The notes beneath the pieces are model-generated. The model did not search any database and was not told where the DNA came from. It worked only from the letters and a program-made list of their open reading frames with translations. Position numbers and translations under genes: made by a program. From Luteibacter anthropi (lineage in GTDB: Bacteria > Pseudomonadota > Gammaproteobacteria > Xanthomonadales > Rhodanobacteraceae), in contig NZ_JAARLZ010000008.1 in the NCBI RefSeq assembly GCF_011759365.1, positions 186,001-250,000 of the forward strand: a stretch of 64,000 nt of DNA. Reading direction: 5' to 3'. Of the stretch, positions 26,510 through 35,039 are shown piece by piece; within the stretch, counting starts at the first letter, position 1; each line of letters opens with the position of its first letter.

Positions 26510-28133
26510 GGGGTTGGTGCAGCTGGCTGCGGCCGTCGGGGTTGTCATCCGTGGCCACGCGTTTCTTGCGCAGCTCAAGCAACAGCGGCGTGAGGTCGCT
26601 GATGCGCGACTGGATGCGCGAGCGCTGGTAATAATCGAGATCGTCGCGCTTCAGCAGCCGCTTCAGCTGCTCCATGGCATCGAAGGGGCGCCCGGCCAGA
26701 TACGCACTATCGGCATAAGCCTCGGCAGCGCGCACGCTATCGCCCGAGCGCTCGCTGGCAAGGCCATAGGTGCGGAAAAACTCCGGGTCGTCGCTGTCGT
26801 CGAGCAGCGGACGCATCATGGCCGCGGCCGTGCGTGCGTCATCGCTACGGCCCGTACCGGCCAGTGCCTTTGCATAGCCGAGGATCACCGCCTTGTTGCG
26901 CGGCGAATTCGCATGCAGGGACTTGTAGATCGCCATGGCGTCGCCGTTGCGGCCGGCATCGACATAGGCATCGGCCATGGTCAGGCGAAGGGCCAGGCTG
27001 TTCGGCTGGCTGTTCAGCAGCGGCTGCAACTGCTCCACCGCCTGATTGCCGTGATTCGTGCGGATCAGCGCCAGCGCATAGCCATAGCGGTTGGCGGCCG
27101 TGTCGAAATCCTTGCGCTTGAGGTTGGTGGCGTAATACGTCGCCAGTTGCTGTGCATCGCCCGAGAGCACGCGCACGCGTTCCCGCATGAGGGAATAGGT
27201 GTCGGCGGCGCTGCCCGGCACGACCTTGCCGCCCGCCGTGACCAGGGTGGTAGGGTCTTTCACATACAGCACTGGCGCCGTGCTTTTCTCCCAGTTGGCC
27301 TTGTCGATGGTCGGCTGGGCCGGACGATTGGCGAGCTTTTCTTCCAGCGTGCGGGCGCGTGCCTTGGCTTCGCTGATACGGGTCAGCGTCACCGGGTGGG
27401 TCTGCAACAGGGCGGGCAGGGATTCCTCGCCCTGGCCCACGCGCAGGGTGTCCTGCATGCGGCCGAAGAAATCCGCCATGGCATCCGGGTTGAAACCGGC
27501 ATTGCCGAGGGTCTGGATGCCCACGCGGTCGGCCTCGGCTTCGTCCTTGCGGGTGAAGTTGATCTGGCGCTGCATGAGCAGGCCTTGTCCACCCATGAGC
27601 ACGGCGGGCGCTGCGTCGCCACCACCGCCCGCACCGGCGGCGATGGCGCCCAGCAGCACCAGGGCCATGAGCGGCGCATTTTTCTTCGAATCCTCGAAGG
27701 CGCGGTACAGGTGGTTCTGGTTGATATGGCCGATTTCGTGAGCCATGACGCCGGCCAGCTCGCTTTCGGTCTGGGTGATGTTGATGAGGCCGGCATTGAC
27801 CCCGACGTAGCCGCCGGGCGCCGCGAAGGCGTTGATCTGGGTGTCCTTCACGATGAAGAAGGTGAAGTGGTCCTTCGGTCGCTCGCTGGCGGCCACGAGG
27901 CGAAAGCCCAGGTCGTTGATGTACTGGTCGAGCAGCGCATCGTCGAGGGTCATGTCCAGCGCATGCATCTGGCGCAGCATCATCGCGCCGTATTGCTCGG
28001 CCTCGCGCGGGCTGATCAGCGCGTTGGCGGAGCTGCCCAGGTCGGGCAGGCGCACGTTGTCCTGGGCGCCCGCCACGAAGGTGGCGGCGGCCGTGACGGC
28101 GAGGATGGCGAGACGGGGCAGGAGCGTACGCAT
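26505..28133 (-). CDS. bepA: M48 family metalloprotease, BepA-like, with TPR domain
   Basis: 542 residues. A signal peptide (LAILAVTAAATFVAGA) targets the periplasm. The M48 zinc protease domain carries HEIGH (His132, Glu133, His136) and a membrane-like glycine-rich loop after it. The C-terminal ~220 residues are TPR-like helical repeats. BepA in E. coli assists assembly of outer-membrane proteins such as LptD and degrades misfolded ones. The protein is longer than E. coli BepA (487) mainly in the C-terminal helices. Its last residues (-HQPL) are set by a REP-derived TAG stop. Confidence 0.9.
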   Translation of the reverse strand: MRTLLPRLAILAVTAAATFVAGAQDNVRLPDLGSSANALISPREAEQYGAMMLRQMHALDMTLDDALLDQYINDLGFRLVAASERPKDHFTFFIVKDTQINAFAAPGGYVGVNAGLINITQTESELAGVMAHEIGHINQNHLYRAFEDSKKNAPLMALVLLGAIAAGAGGGGDAAPAVLMGGQGLLMQRQINFTRKDEAEADRVGIQTLGNAGFNPDAMADFFGRMQDTLRVGQGEESLPALLQTHPVTLTRISEAKARARTLEEKLANRPAQPTIDKANWEKSTAPVLYVKDPTTLVTAGGKVVPGSAADTYSLMRERVRVLSGDAQQLATYYATNLKRKDFDTAANRYGYALALIRTNHGNQAVEQLQPLLNSQPNSLALRLTMADAYVDAGRNGDAMAIYKSLHANSPRNKAVILGYAKALAGTGRSDDARTAAAMMRPLLDDSDDPEFFRTYGLASERSGDSVRAAEAYADSAYLAGRPFDAMEQLKRLLKRDDLDYYQRSRIQSRISDLTPLLLELRKKRVATDDNPDGRSQLHQPL

Positions 28134-28288
28134 AGGTCCGACGACGATACCATTCCTGGCGACGGGTTGACCGCCCCCGGCGGGGGCTGGAGGGCTTGGA
28201 CAACGGTGCTGCGCCGAGGTTCGCCGCCTTGTAAAATGCCCCGTCCGGGGCCACTTTGGACCCTATCGAGCTACAGAGAAACGGCATC

Positions 28289-28558
28289 ATGTCCACACCC
28301 GATATCACCATCTATTCGACGGCGGTCTGCCCGTACTGCGTGGCCGCCAAGAACCTGCTCAAGGCCAAGGGCCTGGGCTGGAACGAGGTCCGCATCGACA
28401 CCGATCCCGTCCAGCGTGACGCCATGCTGGAAAAGAGCGGCGGCCGCCGGACGGTGCCGCAGATCTTCATCAACGGCACGCACGTGGGTGGTTTCGACGA
28501 CCTCGCCGCCGCCGATCGCAGCGGCCGCCTGGCCGAGATCCTCGGGGCTACGCACTGA
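28289..28558 (+). CDS. grxC: Glutaredoxin 3
   Basis: 89 residues from ATG 28289, preceded by a weak AGAGAA site. The class I glutaredoxin active site CPYC (Cys14-Cys17), the TVPQIF cis-proline loop and the glutathione-binding GGFDDL motif are all present. It reduces disulfides with glutathione in the cytoplasm. A TAAAAT at 28232-28237 is a possible -10 for its promoter, followed by a small CCCCG/CGGGG hairpin. The stop overlaps the next start (TGATG), coupling it to the AhpD-like gene. Confidence 0.95.
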   Translation: MSTPDITIYSTAVCPYCVAAKNLLKAKGLGWNEVRIDTDPVQRDAMLEKSGGRRTVPQIFINGTHVGGFDDLAAADRSGRLAEILGATH

Positions 28559-28947
28559 TGGCCGGTGATCGCATCGAGGAGTTCACCGCGTTCCGCAAGC
28601 GGATGAACGAACGCATCCTGTCCGAAGACAACCAGGTGGTGCGCCGCTTCTTCGCCCTGGATACGCAGACCTACCGCGAAGGCGCGCTCGACGTAAAAAC
28701 CAAGGAAATGCTTGGCCTCGTGGCCTCCATGGTGCTGCGTTGCGACGACTGCATCAGCTACCACGTGGCGCAGTGCAAGGAAGCCGGCGTCAATCGCGAT
28801 GAATTCTTCGAGGTGTTCAGCGTGGGCCTCGTGGTGGGCGGTTCCATCGTGATCCCGCACTTGCGCCGTGCCGTGGATTTCCTCGATTCGCTCGAAGGCG
28901 GCGAAGCCGCCGACGCAGGCTCCTGCGCCGACCATCCGGGCACCTGA
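28558..28947 (+). CDS. AhpD-like carboxymuconolactone decarboxylase family protein
   Basis: 129 residues. The AhpD/CMD core helices contain the redox motif CDDC followed by SYH (Cys62, Cys65, His69), the same spacing as in AhpD where the cysteines and histidine act in peroxidase reduction. It is therefore more likely a disulfide-linked antioxidant protein than a decarboxylase. Coupling to glutaredoxin (TGATG overlap) supports a redox role. The C-terminal tail (EGGEAADAGSCADHPGT) is probably flexible and includes a further Cys. Confidence 0.88.
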   Translation: MAGDRIEEFTAFRKRMNERILSEDNQVVRRFFALDTQTYREGALDVKTKEMLGLVASMVLRCDDCISYHVAQCKEAGVNRDEFFEVFSVGLVVGGSIVIPHLRRAVDFLDSLEGGEAADAGSCADHPGT

Positions 28948-29073
28948 GCCACCGCCCTCCGGGGCGGCATCCTTGAAGGAAGTGGGTCGGATCGCCGATA
29001 ATCAGGCGATTTTTCTCCCCGCGCAGGCCTTTGCATGCGCTCCCGCGATCCGCTTCCCTTCAGGAGTATCCCC

Positions 29074-30096
29074 ATGAGCAAGACCATTGCCGTTATCCCC
29101 GGCGACGGTATCGGTCCCGAGATCATGGACGCGACCATCCGCGTCCTCGATGCGCTCGACTGCGGCCTTACCTACGACTTCGTGGAAGCCGGCGTGATTG
29201 CCCTCGAAAAGCATGGCGACCTGCTGCCGCAGGGCACCATCGATGCCATCGAGAAGCACAAGGTCGCCCTCAAGGGCCCCCTGACGACCCCGATCGGCGG
29301 CGGTTTCACCTCGATCAACGTCACCCTGCGCCGCAAGTTCGACCTCTACGCGAATGTGCGTCCGGCAATCAGCTTCCCGGGCACCAAGGCGCGCTACGAC
29401 AACATCGACATCATCACGGTGCGCGAGAACACCATGGGCGCGTACATGGCCGAAGGCCAGACGCGCGAAGGCACCGGCGAGAACGAAGTGGCCGTGTCGG
29501 TGATCCGCAACACCCGCCCGGGCATGGAGCGCATCTGCCGCTACGGCTTCGAAATGGCCAAGCAGAAGGGTCGCAAGAAGGTCACGGCCGTGCACAAGGC
29601 CAACATCATGAAGACCTCGTCGGGCCTGTTCCTCGACGTGGCGCGTGAAGTGGCGAAGGACTTCCCGGAGCTCGAGTTCCAGGAAATGATCGTCGACAAC
29701 GCCTGCATGCAGCTGGTGATGAACCCGTACCAGTTCGATGTCATCGTCACCACGAACCTGTTCGGCGACATCCTCTCCGACCTGTGCGCCGGTCTCGTCG
29801 GCGGCCTGGGCCTCGCCCCGGGCGCCAACATCGGCAAGGACGCGGCCATCTTCGAAGCCGTGCACGGTTCGGCTCCGGACATCGCGGGCCAGAAGAAGGC
29901 CAACCCCTGCGCGCTGCTGCTCGCCGCGGCCGACATGCTCGACCACCTCGACATGGTCGCCAAGGCCACCCGCCTGCGCAACGCGATCAGCGACGTGATG
30001 AACGCCCGCGACCGCACCACGCCGGACGTCGGCGGCACCGGCACCACCGACACCTTCGGTGACGCCATCGTCGAGCGCATTCGCGCTACGGCCTGA
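29074..30096 (+). CDS. Isocitrate dehydrogenase, probably NAD-dependent
   Basis: 340 residues from ATG 29074, with a strong CAGGAG ribosome site. It belongs to the isocitrate/isopropylmalate dehydrogenase superfamily. The IPGDGIGPEIM start, substrate motif SINVTLRRKFDLYANVRP (Ser and Asn typical of isocitrate rather than isopropylmalate enzymes), Lys/Asp metal-site segments (DNACMQLVMNP, NLFGDILSDL) and the HGSAPDIAG nucleotide loop are intact. The short length is that of homodimeric NAD-type enzymes known from Xanthomonas. Homoisocitrate dehydrogenase is a possible alternative. It ends at a canonical terminator. Confidence 0.88.
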   Translation: MSKTIAVIPGDGIGPEIMDATIRVLDALDCGLTYDFVEAGVIALEKHGDLLPQGTIDAIEKHKVALKGPLTTPIGGGFTSINVTLRRKFDLYANVRPAISFPGTKARYDNIDIITVRENTMGAYMAEGQTREGTGENEVAVSVIRNTRPGMERICRYGFEMAKQKGRKKVTAVHKANIMKTSSGLFLDVAREVAKDFPELEFQEMIVDNACMQLVMNPYQFDVIVTTNLFGDILSDLCAGLVGGLGLAPGANIGKDAAIFEAVHGSAPDIAGQKKANPCALLLAAADMLDHLDMVAKATRLRNAISDVMNARDRTTPDVGGTGTTDTFGDAIVERIRATA

Positions 30097-30103
30097 TGTA
30101 ACG

Positions 30104-30131
30104 AAAAGCCCCGCGAAAGCGGGGCTTTTTT
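30104..30131 (+). terminator. Rho-independent terminator of the isocitrate dehydrogenase gene
   Basis: GCCCCGC (30108-30114), loop GAAA, GCGGGGC (30119-30125) followed by a run of T. It starts 8 nt after the stop codon. Confidence 0.95.
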
Positions 30132-30140
30132 CATGCAAGA

Positions 30141-30330
30141 GCGGTCGCGCGCAAGGCGCGCTCCTACAAGGTCATCGCGGTACTGTAGGAGCGCGCCTGC
30201 GCGCGACCGTCCCACGAAGTACCACCCAGTCAATCCGTGACCCTGTAGGAGCGCGCCTCGCGCGCGACCATCCCACGAAGTACCACCCAGTCAATCCGCG
30301 CCTCTGTAGGAGCGCGCCTCGCGCGCGACC
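30141..30330. repeat. REP cluster: one inverted copy plus three direct copies
   Basis: An inverted copy at 30141-30168 is followed by forward copies at 30184-30208, 30244-30269 and 30305-30330. The three forward copies are separated by the near-identical spacer CCCACGAAGTACCACCCAGT plus CAATCCG, so this is a tandem repeat with a 60-61 bp period, ending 13 nt before the lpxO stop codon. Confidence 0.92.
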
Positions 30331-30343
30331 CCCTCAGAAAACC

Positions 30344-31294
30344 TCACCCCCGCACAAACGGATACGGCGCGAGAAAAATCACCCAGATCGCCAGCACGAT
30401 CCCGATGTACTTCACCACGCGGAACAGCTTCGGATTCGCCTTCTTGAATCGCCGCGAACGCTCGCGGCTACGCTGGTTCAAGGCAAACATGCGATTGACG
30501 AAGCCCACCTGCTCCTTGCCGTCGTCACTGTTCGGCGAAGCGGTGATAGACCCCATGAACGCACCCACACGCTTGTTCACCGCCGTCATCAGGCGGCTCT
30601 TCAGCGGCCGCTCGACGTCGGCGAACAGGATCACGCGGGTCTGGTCGGTACGATTCTCTGCCCAGTGCACATAGGTTTCGTCGAACACCACATCCTTGCC
30701 ATCACGCCAGGCGTGCATCTCACCATCGACGAAGATGCGGCAGTCATCCGAATTCGGCGTGATAAGACCCAGGTGATAACGCAGCGAACCGGCAAACGGA
30801 TCGCGATGCGGATTGAGCTTGCTCCCCGGCGGAAGCAGGGCAAACATCGCTGCCTTCACGCTGGGGATGGAGTTGAGCAGCTTCACCGTTTCAGGGCACA
30901 GCGTTTCCGCCGAGGCGAGCGGCTCGCCGTACCACTTCAGGTAGAAGCGCTTCCAGCCCTGCTTGAAGAACGAATTGAACGAGGCGTCGTTGTGCTTCTC
31001 GGCGGAGCGGATATAGCCCTCGTCGAACAGATGCATGGCCTCTTCGCGGATCTTCTGCCAGTTGTTTTGCAGAAGATCGAGCTGCGGAAAGCCGCGACGA
31101 TCCAGGATCGGTCGTGCAGGCACGGCGGAGAACGCGTACATCAGCAGGTTGTACGGCGCGAACACCGCCGAATGATCCACGAGCTGGCGATCGAAGCGCA
31201 GACGCGAGCGGCCACGCAGGTGCACCAGCAGCACGCATAGCGCGAACAGGATCAGCACATAGAGGACGATGAAGCGGGGTCCCAGGAAATTCAT
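30344..31294 (-). CDS. lpxO: Lipid A hydroxylase LpxO-like (aspartyl/asparaginyl beta-hydroxylase family)
   Basis: 316 residues. An N-terminal membrane anchor (FIVLYVLILFALCVLLV) and a second hydrophobic segment near the C-terminus (YIGIVLAIWVIFLAPYPF) enclose a cytoplasmic 2-oxoglutarate/Fe(II) oxygenase domain. The iron ligands are visible as NPHRDPF (His163, Asp165) and the later DETYVHWAENR histidine. LpxO adds a 2-hydroxyl to a lipid A acyl chain. With lpxH and kdsA this is one of three LPS-related genes in the window, though they are not adjacent. Confidence 0.9.
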   Translation of the reverse strand: MNFLGPRFIVLYVLILFALCVLLVHLRGRSRLRFDRQLVDHSAVFAPYNLLMYAFSAVPARPILDRRGFPQLDLLQNNWQKIREEAMHLFDEGYIRSAEKHNDASFNSFFKQGWKRFYLKWYGEPLASAETLCPETVKLLNSIPSVKAAMFALLPPGSKLNPHRDPFAGSLRYHLGLITPNSDDCRIFVDGEMHAWRDGKDVVFDETYVHWAENRTDQTRVILFADVERPLKSRLMTAVNKRVGAFMGSITASPNSDDGKEQVGFVNRMFALNQRSRERSRRFKKANPKLFRVVKYIGIVLAIWVIFLAPYPFVRG

Positions 31295-31371
31295 GGAATA
31301 GGGCTCGGCATGGACAGGCGATACGTGCGGCCGCAGGCGGCCTGTATCAACGCCGATAGGATACTCCGCCC

Positions 31372-32139
31372 TCAGTGGTCCAGCACGCGCGCCGGGCCGC
31401 TACCGGCCTGCCAGGCACCCCGGAAGGCCTTGTTGACCCATGCGATGGCGGCGCGGACAGCGGCGTGCGGCGATTTGCCCCTGGCCAGCCCGGCGGCTAC
31501 TGCCGAGGCCAGGGTGCAGCCGGTGCCGCGGGCTTCGTAGGGCAGGCGGTCGTGACGGAACTCGATGACGCCGCTTGCGTCGTAGTAGCGGTCCACGAGC
31601 TGGCGGCCCCGGCCGTGGCCGCCCTTTAGCAGTACTCCGCGAGGGCCCAGGGCGAGGAGGTCGGCTCCGGCTTCGTCCACAGCCTTGCCGATCGCGCGGC
31701 CCAGCAGGGCTTCGGCTTCAGGCAGGTTGGGGGTGAATACGTCGGCAAGCGGGATCAGTTGGTTCACGAGTGCATCCAGGGCGTTCTCGTCGAGCAAGCG
31801 GGTGCCGCTGGTCGAGATCATCACGGGATCGATAACCAGCCACGCGGGTTGTCGCCTTGCTATTTCCGACGCCACCAGGCGGGTGGTTGCCGCAGTTCCC
31901 AGCATGCCAGTCTTGACCGCGGCGATAGGGAAATCGGCGAACACGGCATCCATCTGGCTGCGAACATGACGGGCCGGGAGGCGATGTACAGCAGTTACGC
32001 CAAGGGTGTTCTGCGACGTGACGGCGGTGATGGCTGTCAAGCCATGGACGCCCAAGGAGTGGAAGGTTTTCAGATCTGCCTGCAGGCCCGCGCCGCCACC
32101 GGAATCGGAGCCTGCGATGGTTAGGATGTTGGGTTTCAT
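31372..32139 (-). CDS. thiD: Hydroxymethylpyrimidine/phosphomethylpyrimidine kinase
   Basis: 255 residues, ribokinase-like fold. The N-terminal [20 protein letters not shown] motif, [15 protein letters not shown] and the anion-hole motif [17 protein letters not shown] (catalytic Asp replaced at the position usually read as GTGC-T-L) identify ThiD. It phosphorylates HMP and HMP-P in thiamine synthesis. Upstream is the 173-bp-period repeat array; no other thiamine gene lies in the window and no TPP riboswitch is evident. Confidence 0.94.
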   Translation of the reverse strand: MKPNILTIAGSDSGGGAGLQADLKTFHSLGVHGLTAITAVTSQNTLGVTAVHRLPARHVRSQMDAVFADFPIAAVKTGMLGTAATTRLVASEIARRQPAWLVIDPVMISTSGTRLLDENALDALVNQLIPLADVFTPNLPEAEALLGRAIGKAVDEAGADLLALGPRGVLLKGGHGRGRQLVDRYYDASGVIEFRHDRLPYEARGTGCTLASAVAAGLARGKSPHAAVRAAIAWVNKAFRGAWQAGSGPARVLDH

Positions 32140-32188
32140 CGGTGTGCGCGGGATTCGTAGGTGGCGCCTGGCAACTATGGAGACCGAG

Positions 32189-32740
32189 GCGCTGGGTTCC
32201 AGCGTTCGCTGGAACGACGGGTGATGTGATTGTAGTCACATAACCAACCCTCGCGTCGTCCCTGCGAACGCTTCGGACCCAGTGCGGTGCGGTGGGTTTT
32301 CGCGAGAGGGCCACCTACACACAAGCCGATGCAGCGTGGCGGTGCCTGCTGGTGAACCGGGGCGCTGGGTTCCTGCGTTCGCAGGAACGACGGGCTACAA
32401 GCTTGCGATTCCTTACCCGCCCCCTCACGTCGTCCCTGCGAACGCAGGGACCCAGTGCGGTGCGGTGGGTTTTCGCGAGAGGGCCACCTACACACAAGCC
32501 GATGCAGCGTGGCGGTGTTTGCTGGAGAGCCGGGGCGCTGGGTTCCTGCCTGCGCAGGAACGACGGGCTACAGGCTTGCGATTCCTCACCCGCCCCCTCA
32601 CGTCGTCCCTGCGACGCAGGGACCCAGTGCGGTGCAGTGGGTTCTCGCGAGTGAGTCACCTACACACAAGCCGATGAGGCGTAGCGGTGTTTGCTGGAGA
32701 ACCGGGGCGCTGGGTTCCAGCGTTCGCAGGAACGACGGTG
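32189..32740. repeat. Tandem repeat array, ~173-bp period, built on GGTTCCTGC palindromes
   Basis: The 600-nt gap between thiD and the GIY-YIG gene contains no coding region. It has seven palindrome copies, alternating in orientation (near 32189, 32254, 32361, 32428, 32537, 32601 and 32707). ACCCAGTGCGGTGC recurs at 32278, 32451 and 32621. Each unit carries an inverted palindrome, the flank GGTTTTCGCGAGAGGGCCAC with CACAAGCCGATG, then a direct palindrome. Units are ~90% alike by eye, so duplication is recent. Confidence 0.92.
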
Positions 32741-33031
32741 TCAGAAAAGGTCGGGGTAGAGGTCTCGCCAGGACGGGTTCTCCCCCTCGATTAGTTCCAG
32801 TTTCCAGGCACGTTTCCACGCCTTGAGTTGCTTCTCCCGCAGGATGGCGGCCTCCATGGTCGGGTGCGTTTCGAACCACACCAGCCGGCTCGCCCCGTAC
32901 CGTGCCGAAAAGCCATCCACGAACTTGCCGCGATGCTGCCACACCCGTTTGACGAGATCGCTCGTAACGCCGAGGTAAAGGGTGCCGTTCCGGCCGCTGG
33001 CCAGCAGATAGACGCACGGAATCCGTTCCAC
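32741..33031 (-). CDS. GIY-YIG superfamily small nuclease
   Basis: 96 residues from GTG 33031 with a GGGAG ribosome site. The UvrC/YhbQ-type GIY-YIG motif is present as VYLLASGRNGTLYLGVTSDL with conserved Arg (VWQHR), Glu in MEAAILREKQLK and the C-terminal NPSWRDLY. Such stand-alone proteins are common in this order; their biological role is uncertain and may involve DNA repair or repeat-element turnover. It sits directly beside the repeat array, whose last palindrome reaches its stop codon. Confidence 0.88.
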   Translation of the reverse strand: MERIPCVYLLASGRNGTLYLGVTSDLVKRVWQHRGKFVDGFSARYGASRLVWFETHPTMEAAILREKQLKAWKRAWKLELIEGENPSWRDLYPDLF

Positions 33032-33091
33032 GAAAAACTCTCCCTGTCAGTAAGGGCCGCGGGCTTCATGCCCGCGGCCATATGGTTTGAT

Positions 33092-34474
33092 TTACAGCGC
33101 TTCGGATGCGAAATCCGCCAGTCTCGACCGCTCGCCGCGACGTAGCGTGATGTGCCCGGAATGCGACCACATCTTGAACCGGTCCACTGCATAGGTGAGG
33201 CCCGACGTCGTCTCGGTAAGGTAGGGCGTATCGATCTGCTCCACGTTACCGAGGCACACGATTTTCGTACCCGGACCTGCGCGCGTGATCAGCGTCTTCA
33301 TCTGCTTCGGCGTGAGGTTCTGCGCCTCGTCGATGATGAGATAGCGGCTGAGGAAGGTGCGCCCGCGCATGAAGTTGAGCGAACGGATCTTCACCCGTGA
33401 GGCCAGCAGGTCGTTGGTGGCCTGGCGACCCCACGAGCCGCCTTCTTCCGGGTTGGCGAGTACTTCGAGGTTGTCGGTCAGTGCGCCCATCCAGGGCGTC
33501 ATTTTTTCCTCTTCCGTGCCGGGCAGGAAGCCGATGTCCTCGCCCACGGACACCGTGGCGCGGGTCATGATGATCTCTCGGTAGCGCTGCTGGTCCATGA
33601 CCTGGGCAAGGCCTGCGGCCAGCGCCAGAAGGGTCTTGCCCGTGCCTGCCGTACCCAGCAGGGTGACGAAGTCCACGTCCGGGTCCATCAGCAGGTTCAA
33701 TGCGAAGTTCTGCTCGCGGTTGCGCGCGGCGATGCCCCAGACGCCATGTGCGGCGTGGCTATGATCATCGAGCAACACCAGCTTGGCACGGCGCGCGTCC
33801 TCGTCGCCGGTGATTTCCAGCACGCGCAGTTCGACATCATTTTCGCCGGGCATGTAGAGGCACTGGTGTGGATACCAGGGCTCGTCCTCATGCACGTCCA
33901 TTTCATAGTACGTACGGCCGCGCTCGTTCCACGAGCGCAGTTCCGGGTGCCTGCTCCAGAAATCTTCCGGAAGCGCATCCGCGCCCGTGAACAGCAGGGC
34001 GAAGTCGTCGAGCGCGCGATCGTTCTCGTAATCCGCGGCATCGATGCCGAAAATCGACGCCTTGATGCGCAGGTTGATGTCTTTCGTAACCAGGGTGACC
34101 GGGCGATCCGGAAACTGGTCGCGCAGGTCGATGACGGAGGCGAGGATCTGGTTGTCCGCCTTGCCGTTGCCATGGCTGGCACGCTGCTGGAAGAACAGCC
34201 GGCCCACCGCGCCGCGCTTGAGCTTGATGCCCTGCGGGTTGGCCAGTTCGAGTCCGTCCTTAAGGTTGCCGCCACGCTCGATCAGCTCGTTGATGAAACG
34301 ACTGACCTGGCGGCCGTTGCGCGAAACCTCGGAGCCGCCTTTCTTCTTCTCGTCGAGTTCCTCCAGCACCGTCATCGGGATGAACACGTCGTGCTCCTCG
34401 AAGCGGAACAGCGACGTCGGATCGTGCAGAAGCACGTTGGTGTCGAGGGCGTAGATGCGCTTGCTTCCGTTCAT
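33092..34474 (-). CDS. PhoH2-type protein: PIN domain fused to PhoH ATPase
   Basis: 460 residues. The N-terminal PIN nuclease domain (1-150) shows the acidic residues ALDTNVLLHD (Asp11), LEELDEKK and the later DINLRIKA. The C-terminal PhoH domain is an ATPase with Walker A GTAGTGKT (Lys280) and Walker B LIIDEAQNL. PhoH2 proteins act as ATP-dependent RNA helicase/nucleases. Despite the name, nothing here ties it to phosphate control. The three genes gcvR, bcp and phoH run in the same direction with gaps of 21 and 82 nt. Confidence 0.92.
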   Translation of the reverse strand: MNGSKRIYALDTNVLLHDPTSLFRFEEHDVFIPMTVLEELDEKKKGGSEVSRNGRQVSRFINELIERGGNLKDGLELANPQGIKLKRGAVGRLFFQQRASHGNGKADNQILASVIDLRDQFPDRPVTLVTKDINLRIKASIFGIDAADYENDRALDDFALLFTGADALPEDFWSRHPELRSWNERGRTYYEMDVHEDEPWYPHQCLYMPGENDVELRVLEITGDEDARRAKLVLLDDHSHAAHGVWGIAARNREQNFALNLLMDPDVDFVTLLGTAGTGKTLLALAAGLAQVMDQQRYREIIMTRATVSVGEDIGFLPGTEEEKMTPWMGALTDNLEVLANPEEGGSWGRQATNDLLASRVKIRSLNFMRGRTFLSRYLIIDEAQNLTPKQMKTLITRAGPGTKIVCLGNVEQIDTPYLTETTSGLTYAVDRFKMWSHSGHITLRRGERSRLADFASEAL

Positions 34475-34556
34475 GCGGAAGTGACCTCATGCGGAGGTTG
34501 CAATACCCGGCCGCGCGGCGACGGCCGGGGGAGGGAGCCGCGTGACGCGTTGTCCG

Positions 34557-35018
34557 TCACGCGGTGGGAACACTCTCGAGCACGGCCTGCGCGTGGCCGG
34601 GGATCTTCACGCCCCGCCACTCGGCGGCAAGCTTGCCGTCGGGGCCGATGAGGAAGGTGCTGCGGACCACGCCCATGTAGCGCTTGCCATAGAGCACCTT
34701 TTCGTGGATGACGTCGAAGGCCTGGCACCAGGCTTCGTCGGCGTCGGAAACCAGGGGGTAGGGCAGTTCCTGCTTCGCTGCGAAGTTCGCGTGCGAGCGC
34801 ACCGAATCGCGGGAGACGCCGATCACTTCGGCACCGCGCGCCTGGAACTGCGCATAGAGATCGCGGAAGTCCTTCGCCTCGTTGGTGCAGCCCGGGGTGC
34901 TGTCCTTGGGGTAGAAGAACACCACGACCCATTGGCCGGAGAGGGAGGAAAGCGACAGGCTGCTGCCGTCGCCGAGCGTGCCCTGGAGTTTCGGTACCTT
35001 CTTGCCCTTGCCGATCAT
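34557..35018 (-). CDS. bcp: Thioredoxin-dependent peroxiredoxin, BCP/PrxQ type
   Basis: 153 residues. The peroxidatic motif YPKDSTPGC places Cys44 as the attacking cysteine, followed by Thr-Asn-Glu. The usual PrxQ resolving cysteine five residues later is replaced (Lys49); the only other cysteine is Cys98 in DEAWCQAF, so it may be of the subclass with a distant resolving cysteine, or a one-Cys enzyme. It reduces hydroperoxides in the cytoplasm. It starts 21 nt after gcvR and is probably co-transcribed with it. Confidence 0.92.
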   Translation of the reverse strand: MIGKGKKVPKLQGTLGDGSSLSLSSLSGQWVVVFFYPKDSTPGCTNEAKDFRDLYAQFQARGAEVIGVSRDSVRSHANFAAKQELPYPLVSDADEAWCQAFDVIHEKVLYGKRYMGVVRSTFLIGPDGKLAAEWRGVKIPGHAQAVLESVPTA

Positions 35019-35039
35019 GCGTAGGTTCTTTTTATCCGT

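Noticed and set aside
30184-30330. Regularly spaced repeats as a possible CRISPR array
   Set aside because: The spacers are nearly identical to one another and the repeat is the genome-wide REP palindrome; no cas genes are present.
32189-32740. 173-bp-period repeats as CRISPR, origin iterons or a coding repeat
   Set aside because: Period and unit structure do not suit CRISPR; the units recur at other intergenic sites; no replication gene is near; short open frames through the array are repeats of the same palindrome without ribosome sites.
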